Shown: one piece after another, positions 56,338-64,000 of the stretch
Numbering within the stretch: position 1 is the first letter of the stretch
Layout: the number at the start of each line of letters is the position of its first letter
DNA from: Diphasiastrum complanatum
Lineage: Eukaryota > Streptophyta > Lycopodiopsida > Lycopodiales > Lycopodiaceae
Assembly (NCBI GenBank): GCA_029204225.1
Contig: CM055106.1
Span: forward strand, 46,673,180 to 46,737,179
Direction: 5' to 3'
DNA: 64,000 nucleotides
Notes under the pieces: model-generated
Database searches by the model: none
Told to the model about the DNA's origin: nothing
The model's input: the letters and a program-made list of their open reading frames with translations, nothing else
Program-made: the position numbers and the translations under genes

Positions 56338-57369
56338 TGATGAGAATCAAAATTGCGATTTGAATTTCGCAGTCGCGAAGCTTTCGCGAAGGAACCACGA
56401 TCCTCTTGTGACTCGGATGGAGTTCAGATGCGATTGCTGGACACTGCCAGCTGAATCACTCCTACAATTCTCCAGAATGTAGTCAGGCACTGTTGATCTT
56501 TGTTTATAAAATTAATGCAGCATTCAACATAGTTTCAACCAAGGTGCGGAATTAAAATGAACAAGAAAACTCAGACATACGAGTAACAGCATATGCATTT
56601 GCATTCGAGATCAGACACAACAAGAGAAATTATCTATATTGATCTTTCTCTGTTTTCTTCAAGCAGTGCATGCAAATCCACGCAGTGCGTTGGCGTGACA
56701 GAAACACGGTTCTCTCACAAGTAATTATCTCGCTTTACTAGCGAACAGTTGCATCACTATGGATCCTAATCACAGAGCTCATCTCGCACGCAGGTGGACT
56801 TGTTGTTTGTATTTCATCTTGATTGCTTACTAGCATCAGACTACTATGTTACACTGTATGTGTATTCTGTTGATCTATATATCAAGTATCATCCAATAAG
56901 TATGGTCACTCTATGTAAATCTAAAATTAGAGTGATTAAGCATCTACAACTAATCAGGGAATCACAAGAGTGGCATATTAGCCACAACCTAAAATGTATA
57001 TGCTCATGTCATACCATCAGATCAGATATTTGTACTTCTGGGTACTTGCATGATCTTGCTGGTACTCTTTGGAGTGTAGAGGGCAGGAGAAGGTTTCGTT
57101 TTTGTTGTTTTCGTTTTGGTCGTTTGCCTTCTCTCGTATTGGACCGCAAAAGACTCTCGTTCGTGAATCTTTCGTGTTCGCAAACTGTTCGTCTTTGTCT
57201 ACTTTGACTTTCGTGTTCACGAACCGTTCGTCTTCGTTTTCTTTGACTTTTGTGTTCGCAAAACTTTTTGTGCTTCGTGTCTCCTGACTTTCGTATTCGC
57301 GAACATCTTTGTCAGGCTGAGGGTTGAAAGCTAGCAAGGCTTTGTAGTTAGAACCATTTCGTTTCTTCA
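56338..57369 (-). repeat. 5' LTR of copia element 3
   Basis: 1032 bp. The plus strand starts TGATGAGAAT and ends GTTTCTTCA. Identity to the 3' LTR by eye is about 90% overall, lower near the 56338 end. At its upper end it contains the open acidic frame (57017-57369) that in the 3' LTR is the end of pol. Confidence 0.92.
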
Positions 57370-57370
57370 C
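57017..57370 (-). pseudogene. Acidic tail ORF in the 5' LTR of element 3
   Basis: 117 codons, starting KKRNGSNYKALLAFNPQPDK and holding three FANTKVK/EDERF-type repeats, then an Asn/Lys tail to a stop at 57017. It is the U3 copy of the pol C-terminus, without pol in front. No ATG precedes it within the LTR other than the one formed at the insertion junction. Confidence 0.7.
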
Positions 57371-57374
57371 CTCC

Positions 57375-58168
57375 CACCATAGAGACGAGATGGAGAGTGA
57401 GAAGCAAATCTATTGGATCGGAAAAGACTGAGGTAGCAGGTGATAAAAGGAAGGAGCAAGATGCACCATGGGATTCCTATTCACCTCGTAGCGGATCACC
57501 TCAACGTAAGTTACCTAAATGGTACACTAAACTCATGAGTGAAAAGGAAGGAGAAATTGTCGAGTCTAGTAAGGAGGGAGAGTTGCGGCATTCCACAAGA
57601 GAGAAGAAGGAACCTGACATGTTTCAGGTAAATCTTGCACTTATGAGTGATATTATTTCATGTACTGAACCCTCTTGCTTTGAGGAGGCCAAAAATTAAG
57701 AGGTATGGCAAAAAGCAATGCAGGAGGAGATTGATTTCATCAAACACCATGACACATGGAAGATAGTGGATCTTCTAAAGGGCAAAAATCCATTGGAAAC
57801 AAGTGGGTATACAGGACAAAGTACAATGTCGATGGAACTATTACAAAGCACAAAGCAAGGCTTGTAGTGAAGGGCTATGCACAAAGTAAGGGCATTGACT
57901 ATGAAGAGACTTTCGCTCCTGTGGCCAAGTGGAATACACTTCGCATGGTGATTGCTTTGGTGGCACTTTTTGGATGGAATCTACATCAAATGGACGTAAA
58001 TTCCGCATTCCTAAATGGTAAGCTTGAAGAAGAATTGTACATGGAGCAACCTAGTGGCTTTGTCATACATGGCATGGGGAAGACAAAGTGTGCAAGCTGA
58101 AGAAAGCCTTGTACGGATTGAAACAAGCACCACATGCTTGGTATAGCCACTTTGATGAGCATCTCCTA
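57375..58168 (+). pseudogene. pol: copia integrase tail and RT start (element 4), right half
   Basis: It resumes the frame of the left half, passes a basic/acidic linker to 57699 where a stop lies, shifts frame, and reads GNKWVYRTKYNVDGTITKHK with ARLVVKGYAQSKGIDYEE and VNSAFLNGKLEEELYMEQP. A frameshift near 58095 leads to the [15 protein letters not shown] block. It ends before the catalytic YVDD. Confidence 0.86.
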
Positions 58169-58189
58169 GTTTTGAGGACCAATGCATGT

Positions 58190-59376
58190 TGTTCAGGTTT
58201 AGACAAGGAATGATCCATCTGCCCTGAAGTTAAATATTCGGTAATTTCCTTAGCCCATATAGGTGTAGAGTCAAGTTGGAAAAGGATTGCATCTAGTAAA
58301 TCATCGTTGACGCCTTGATCAGGGGTAGGAAGGGTAGGAATTTGGGATAGATGGTCTGCTAAAAAATGCTGAACTCCCTTACGAACCACGATGCTAAACT
58401 CAAATTCTTGCAATAATAGGATCCATTGAGTAATACGGCCTGTGGTGCACGTCTTGTTGATGAGATACAACAGTGCTTGATGATCAGTGAAGAACGCAAA
58501 GAATTTTCCTAGAAGATATGGCAAAGCTTCACGTTCGGTACTGGTATAATTGACTTCACAATGCCATTTCGTGAGATAATATGTCCTAACACAATACCAT
58601 GGGTTACCCAAATCTGGCATTTTTTTAGGATTGAGAGAGATGCCGAAGCGTTGACATTGGATAAAAAAAATTTCGAGCACAAACAAATGGCGTATTTCTT
58701 CGAAATGTGCTCCTAAATCGTCCAAGTAAACTTCTAAGGTATCGCCCATCTGCTGAGAAAAGGCCGCTTGCATAACACGTTGGAAGGTGCTAGGAGCATT
58801 GCAGAGACCAAAGGGCATGACTTTCCAGTAGAAGGTTCCCCATTCTGTGGCAAACGCGATTTTGTGTTGATCTTCTTCAGTGATTTGGATCATATTGTAT
58901 CCGCTAAAGCCATCTAAGAAGGAGTAAGCCTCATCTCCTACTAGATTTTCTAAGATGGATTCTTCGAAAGGTAATGGAAAATGATCATGTTCAGTAACGG
59001 CGTTAAGTTTCTTAAAATCGATACAGATGCAAAGTTTTCCATTTTTCTTGGGGACGATGACAATTGGGGAGACCCACTCAGTATGCTCACTTTCATAGAT
59101 AAATCCCGCATCTAAGAGGCGTTGTAATTCTTCTTTGATCTTGGCCTTATAGATGGGATTGCATCTGTATGGACGACTCGCAGTGGGTCTCGCACCCGGT
59201 TTAAGCGGGATACAATGCACAGCTACTTGGGGTGAGACGCCTTTCATGTCTTTATAGGTCCAGGCAAAGATATGTCGATATTTTCGCAGGAGCTTTTCAA
59301 GCTGTCTGCGTTGTTCGTGATTCAAAGGAGCTCCGACGTGGACAAGATATTCATTGGTTTCATTTGGTTCACTCAA
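58190..59376 (-). pseudogene. pol: gypsy RT and RNase H (element G)
   Basis: The minus-strand ORF has FAWTYKDMKGV, EWVSPIVIVPKKNGKL, CICIDFKKLN, YSFLDGFSGYN, MPFGLCNAPSTFQRVMQ and the catalytic EVYLDDLG intact. After GISLNPKK it jumps to NYTSTEREALPYL, losing the thumb and the front of RNase H (about 150 residues by family spacing), then has DHQALLYLINKTCTTGRITQ. The frame continues into antisense of element 4 below 58190, which marks the insertion edge. Confidence 0.87.
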
Positions 59377-59412
59377 GGAAAGAGTTTTGGTTTGTGCAGG
59401 GCCTTAGTAGGG

Positions 59413-60124
59413 TCAATTACCAGTTGGCTCATGTTGAGCTTTGGGTAATTGGATTGTGACATCCTCAATCGTATAGTCCTTCAAGTATGCGGGAACATCA
59501 TGGATTGGAGATTCGAGGGGAGCCTTGCCTTTCTCTTGTCGGGATGGTGCTTGGAATTTATTGGGGATTGGTGTAGGACTAGAGACAATCTCAGAAATTT
59601 TCTGAACAATGGTGAGGTCACCCAACGGTTGAATTTGAAGTGGTTTTTTCATTTTCTCTTTCATAGTATGACCACGTGGTTGAGGTTTTGGTGTGTGGAT
59701 GAGAGACAATTGGTATGTCATGGAGGATCTCGTCATCAATTTGAAAGATAGTCTCCTCCTCACAGAGATCCCATGGATAGTGTAGACATTTGGGACGGTA
59801 GAATTTTGTCTCAGGTTTTTCAATTGCAACCTTAACAACTGGTTCCACCTTGGAAGCATGTTGTGGATAGGTCCTAGGTGGGAGTGCTTCCATATAGTTG
59901 AGGAACTGAAGATTAGAAATGTCCATATCTTCTAGGCAATTCTGAATTCGTAAGACGTTCTTGTCATCAATGAATAGATCGTTTGATTCAGTAGTAGGTA
60001 GCCATGCAACATTTAGCAGTTCATCATGGTGTGGAAGATTATCAATAAAATTGACATTGATGATAGGTATATCCAGATCAGGTAATTGGTCGTGATCGAT
60101 CGGGAGTGGAGAGGTACAATTATC
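59413..60124 (-). pseudogene. Protease-RT linker of element G
   Basis: Frames 59618-59926 and 59413-59859 hold a proline/charged linker (LEDMDISNLQFLNYMEALPP) typical in length for gypsy elements of the Tat/Athila type. No catalytic motif. It has at least one frameshift near 59700. Confidence 0.55.
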
Positions 60125-60680
60125 CTAATGCTGAGCACAGTAATTGACATTCACACAATCAATCGTAGCTAGACTGTGACTCCAATTTATGATATCAGTA
60201 GATTTAACATAATGACCTTTTTCTTGGCTGGACTGGTATGGCTCAAATACTGAGTTGGTGGTTGAGGATCCCTCGTCATGGATGTGTGCAGGTTTGAGTT
60301 TACCCGTTGAGTCAATGGTGACAGAACTCTCATTATTGCCAAGAGTGACTCGGCCTTTGCTCCAGTCATGAACGACTCGGGCATTGGTGAGCCACGGACG
60401 ACCAAGTAGTAATTCATAAGAATAGGCATTATTAGGAATATCAAATACTACGAGATCGATAGAAAACTTGAGACCTCCTAGTTTGATCAGCATGTGCGGA
60501 AGGAAACCGGTAGGTCGGACCACACTTTGATCAGCCATCCAAAGCTGACAAGTAGGTTTGGCTAGCTTGTCGCTCAAATTTCATTCCATCATGAGGGATG
60601 TGGAAATGATCTTAACCCCAGAACCTCCTTTGAGTACTGCTAAAACTTCACGAGATTGATGATGGGTAGCTGGGATTTTG
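60125..60680 (-). pseudogene. gypsy retropepsin-like protease (element G)
   Basis: The frame reads AVLKGGSGVKIIS where related elements have the aspartate (DGGSGVNI), then a TGA, then PHMLIKLGGLKFSIDLVVFD and YELLLGRPWLTNARVVHDW, the flap and C-terminal GRPWL signature. The codon for the active-site Asp is AAA at 60631-60629, so the enzyme would be dead. Confidence 0.75.
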
Positions 60681-61382
60681 ATGTTGCCTCGTTCACTGAG
60701 TGGATTGGTTAGATGTAAGGGCATTTTAGGCAACTCATCAATAGTGGTGGTGGTATTGGATTGGATCTGTTGTTTCCACTGGCTAGCATGCTTCCAGAGT
60801 GCATGAAAGGGAAGAGTGACATTGGCTTGTAGTAGATCTCCCCAAACTTCGGTACCTTCAAGGGTTTTGCTTTCAAAGGGCTTGGGAAGTACTTTATGGG
60901 AAGAGGAAGATTGTTGGTCAGCATTGCGAATTTGCTAGCGATACTCATGATGCAGCCAAATTTCTTCAGACGGGTGAGGGTAAACTATCGGGGTTGAATC
61001 ATCACTTGGAGGAACAGCCTATGGTTGAGTTTTGCTGGGTGCAAGTGTAGGGGCTTGGCGTTGGGTTTGTGCCCGAGTCAAGACCCAAGCAGGATGTGTT
61101 TCGATTGGTAAGGTTTCTACTTGCACTGAACAGACAGGAGCGGTTGGCTTAGATCGGGATGGGCAGTCCTTCACGTGATGTTCAATACCACAGTTTTCAC
61201 AAGCTGGGGGAAAGCGGAGTTTATCTGGGCAACGAATACTAGGATGTTTACCTGCACATATAAAGCATCCTCGTACTGCGGGCAGTTGATGTGCAGCAAA
61301 GACAACTTGGTTTGGATTGTAAGCTTGGGCATTGGGATCCACTGGTTGAGCATTAGAATCATAGGTATAATAAACGACCGTT
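60681..61382 (-). pseudogene. gag: gag C-terminus with zinc knuckles (element G)
   Basis: The frame 61019-61362 has two knuckles, CFICAGKHPSIRCP and CENCGIEHHVKDCP, both with variant spacing, plus a Pro/Thr-rich tail. It is in a different frame from the capsid ORF, with the shift near 61385. Below 61019 the frame changes again and leads to the protease. Confidence 0.78.
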
Positions 61383-62423
61383 TCAGTAGAGCACATAGTA
61401 GGTGGCCGGATCAATGGTATTCGAATCAAGATAATGGACATCGTTTTGTGGGATAGGTTGGTTAATAACAAACTGTTGTCGTGGGGATTGGTATTGATTT
61501 GGTGCAGGTGGTCGTGGTTGGTAAACCCCTGGTCGTGGCACAGATTGTTGTGGCGGGTAAGAGCGGTAAGCTCGATAGATGGTGGGTCTGGGCGCTGCTG
61601 GGAAATGATTTCGCAATTGAGGGCATTCATTAGCAGTGTGATGCTGTGAGCAAATTGGGCACCAGACATTTTCCCTTGCTGGAAAGGATTTCTCAACAAT
61701 ATGTTTCATGGCGGTTTGGAAATCGAGAGTGAGTTTATCCATATGAGATTGTTGAGCTTTTTGCCAAGTTTTCTTTTGATGTAGAAGTTCAGAAGACTGA
61801 GCAATATTATCATAGTTCGGGTGATTAGGACGGTCTGGATTGTTAGATTTCTTTTCACGATGGTCAAAGTCATCGTCGGAACCTTCGCCTTCTTCATGGA
61901 TAGCATCAGTCATCACATATTTAAGTTGATCATAAAGGTCAACTGGTTTGAGTTCACGGCAGATGTTTTTTGGCAATCCAACTAAGGATAGTTTTATGGC
62001 CATTCGTTTGGTGATATTTTCATTAACACACTCTACTTTGAGACATTTAAGACGCTCAATGTAGTTTCGGACAGACTCTTTGCAACGCATCTTGATATGA
62101 GTAATTTGAATGAACGGGCTCTGAGTCAGTTTGGATGGTTTGAAATGCTTGACGAGAGCGTCCTTGAGGGTGGTCCAAGAAGCAAGATCAGGAGCTTCGA
62201 GATTCAAGTACCACTCCTTGGCGGCGCCATAGAGTACCATGAAAAATAGGCGAAGCTTTTCAGTTTCAGAGGTATCTCCATAAAAATGGCATGCATTATC
62301 AAAGTCTTGGAGAAATCGGACTGGGTCAGATTCGCCATCGTACTTTGGTGCATCGATACGTGGAATTCTTCATTCTAGTCATGGAGGAGTCGGATTAGAA
62401 GATTCAGCACAGTCACGAGACAT
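61383..62423 (-). pseudogene. gag: gypsy gag capsid (element G)
   Basis: ATG at 62423 reads MSRDCAESSNPTPP then TGA, LE, TGA, and continues RIPRIDAPKYDGESDPVRF, LQDFDNACHFYGDTSETEKL, GAAKEWYLNLEAPD, LKDALVKHFKPS, the retrotrans_gag pattern. One knuckle CPICSQHHTANECP lies near 61640-61680. The two early TGAs block full translation. Confidence 0.85.
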
Positions 62424-63256
62424 GATGCAGAATATAGATGAGCAGGACAGTACTGTACTCGATAAAAGAGAAGTTTGCTTGCAAAATGAATATTGTAGGA
62501 CAAAAACTGGTCTTTCTGATCGTAATAGAATTCGCAGACAAGCTGAGAAATCGTGGAAAGGCAGATAAATCTAATTGTAATACTCGCGAATTCTGAAAAG
62601 GAGTTTTAAATGTCAGAATAGTGATTTTTTTAGATTTTCTGAAAAAAAAATTGGAGTTTCAGAATTTGCGGATAGGACAGGGAAATCATGCTTTTTAAGA
62701 ACGAATTTTTAGGCTAGATGGCGAATTCTAACAGAGAGGTTTGACTGGTGGATAGGGAATATGAAAAAAAATGTGATGTTCTGACAGTAAACAGGCAAAA
62801 TCTCTGAGATAGAATTCGCGGAGCTGCTGGAGGACTGAGATCTAGCCTCAGTGAAGCCAGCGAATTCTAGGACAAAGATTTGGGTGAGAAATAAGGGACT
62901 TTGACAGTATATCAGGTTGTTTTCTCAAAATCTGATCGTTGTTAGAATTCGTGGAGGTGATAAAATGAAAGATCAGGGTCTTTTAAGGTTGCGGATAGGC
63001 TGACGAATTCTTATATACCTTTTTGGTTGTGAAAAAAGTCACTTGGGTCACTTCTTTTGAAGAAAATGCCCAAGTTGACTCTTTTGTTGCTTTCCCCCGG
63101 TTGAAGAAGTTGCTCCGCAGCTCGTGTAGGACCTGGAGAGACGACGCGTGCTGTTTGTTGGTAAATAGAGACGAGCACACAAGAAAACATACAACACAAA
63201 AGTAAAAAAAACAAAAAGAAAAAGGAGAAGAAGCTAGGTAGAAAATATTTAAAAAG
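62424..63256 (-). other. 5' leader of element G
   Basis: About 830 bases between primer site and gag. It has no credible ORF on the minus strand (63011-63271 is a low-complexity Phe-rich chance frame). It holds several AATTCGCGGA/GAATTCGCAGA words that recur in the spacer at 41440-41640. Confidence 0.6.
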
Positions 63257-63271
63257 TGGCAACGACGCCAA
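63257..63271 (-). promoter_or_regulatory. tRNA-Asp-like primer-binding site of element G
   Basis: The minus strand reads TGGCGTCGTTGCC one base after the LTR end, one substitution from TGGCGCCGTTGCC used by Athila-type elements for tRNA-Asp. Confidence 0.75.
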
Positions 63272-64000
63272 TGTTGGAAGTATTTCTAGTTCGTGCGGTG
63301 GCTAGATCTACTTACGGGTGTAGTATAGGGATGTAGAGATTCGTCCATTTTTTAAGTTTCTACAACAAGCTTCATCGGAAATATGAAAATAAAATAATGA
63401 TGAAGCACTAAGGCTTACCCAACTAGTGCCCAAAACAGAAATGAAATTAACTGAGATGACAAAATACAAAACCTTACTAAGGCTTACCCAACTAGCAAGG
63501 TGATTAGACTAAATCCTAGATTAACACCCAAAGGGTAATAAACTGAGATTGCGATATATACTAAGCAAATAAGCAATAATGAACATGCCACAATAAAACC
63601 GATGAAAAGGAGGCAAGAGGAGGCCCGAGCACCTTCCCTCAAGCTATGCACCTTTCCAAAGGGAACACAAATGAAATAGAATGATAATTCTCCAAAATAG
63701 AGAGCAAGATAGCTTAATCTCAAAAGTGTCCTTTACAATGCAAATACCTCTCCTTTTATAGCAAGGAGGATCTTCCATAAGTATCTTCTAACTTATGGGA
63801 CTAATCTGTTTCTAGCCTTTCTAGAACTTCTAACTTAATATTTAGAACTTCAAATTTCTTAACTTAGGAAAACTTAAGATAAAATATTTCTAATCTTAAG
63901 TTTCCTAATTCTAAGTTTAAGCTTTTTTTTATTATTATTTAAGCTTCTACTCATGGACTTGCAAAACACATGCCATGGCTGAAGTTTATTGACAGATACT
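63272..64000 (-). repeat. 5' LTR of element G, runs off the window
   Basis: It aligns with 36839-37580 throughout; about 82 bases are missing at the right. A TATA box TATAAAAGG lies at 63761-63753 (minus strand). The first 190 bases differ at roughly 14 positions from the 3' LTR; the remainder is more alike. Confidence 0.9.

Larger units (their letters stand above)
52446..57369 (-). mobile_element. Ty1/copia element 3, nested in element 4
   Basis: Two LTRs in direct orientation flank an initiator-tRNA-like primer site, gag, and RT-RNase H. Flanking five-base sites are ACTCC (52441-52445) and CCTCC (57370-57374). Protease and most of integrase are deleted. The family is that of element 2. It is non-autonomous as it stands. 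Confidence 0.93.
51541..58168 (+). mobile_element. Ty1/copia element 4, split by element 3
   Basis: The left half (51541-52445) is integrase; the right half (57375-58168) is the integrase tail and RT start. Both are in the same reading frame once element 3 and one five-base duplicate are removed. The element is truncated at both sides: the left end joins gypsy 6 and the right end joins RNase H of element G near 58170. Confidence 0.88.
36839..64000 (-). mobile_element. Large Ty3/gypsy retrotransposon G with nested insertions
   Basis: Near-identical sequence at 36839-37580 and 63272-64000, both in the same orientation, are LTRs; the lower one adjoins a polypurine tract and the upper one a primer site, so the element reads on the minus strand. 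Between them in order are leader, gag, protease, RT-RNase H, (foreign insertions, 42.7-58.2 kb), integrase, an accessory region and polypurine tract. A primer site like tRNA-Asp and a large post-integrase region resemble the Athila/Tat branch of gypsy elements; this is inference. Its right LTR end and target-site copy lie outside the window. The element is defective in every gene. Confidence 0.85.

Noticed and set aside
63011-63271. Phe-rich ORF next to the primer site of G
   Set aside because: Low complexity, no match to the family, and it overlaps the primer-binding site.

Overview
This window is nuclear DNA of a land plant. It has spliced genes with GT-AG introns, plant-type Ty1/copia and Ty3/gypsy LTR retrotransposons, and primer-binding sites resembling plant initiator tRNA-Met and tRNA-Asp. 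It also holds two recognisable plant host genes: an intact BTB/POZ gene of the At3g50780 family and a decayed F-box gene of the SKIP31 family. The species cannot be fixed from sequence alone. About three quarters of the window is retrotransposon.

Layout. 1-8319: two decayed copia elements head to tail on the + strand. 8700-9200: a gypsy integrase scrap. 9752-15761: remains of a SKIP31-like F-box gene with wide introns, one carrying a SINE-like insert. 15762-19810: mostly empty, with a 53-bp tandem duplication and a GC-rich palindrome cluster. 19817-26605: copia pieces in both orientations, a minisatellite and LTR fragments. 26606-29390: mostly empty, with a 650-bp inverted duplication. 29550-32876: the BTB/POZ gene, the only intact cellular gene seen. 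33620-36838: copia remnants.

36839 to beyond 64000: one large nested retrotransposon complex. The outer element (called G) is a minus-strand gypsy element with a 3' LTR at 36839-37662, polypurine tract, accessory ORF region, integrase, a split pol, gag, leader, tRNA-Asp-like primer site and a 5' LTR that runs off the right edge. It interrupts a copia RNase H gene at 36838. Inserted in or joined to G are a second gypsy copy with its own downstream ORF region, a gypsy deletion derivative, pieces of a minus-strand copia, two tandem-repeat arrays, a MITE-like element, a plus-strand copia (element 4), and inside element 4 a minus-strand copia with two LTRs (element 3). Removing element 3 and one target-site copy restores element 4's reading frame across the gap, which fixes element 3's ends.

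Most notable. (1) In the copia family of elements 2 and 3, the pol reading frame runs about 90-120 codons past the usual RNase H end into the LTR, so U3 encodes an acidic repeat-bearing tail that is open in three copies. (2) The gypsy elements carry a long coding-like region with a coiled coil downstream of integrase, preceded in G by a spacer resembling the element's own 5' leader. All retroelement ORFs here are broken; several have lost catalytic residues. Element numbers: 1 and 2 at the left end, 3 and 4 nested at 51.5-58.2 kb, 6 = gypsy at 47.8-51.5 kb, 7 = copia at 36.2 kb, 8 = gypsy at 44.9-46.7 kb, 9 = copia at 23.2-26.2 kb.
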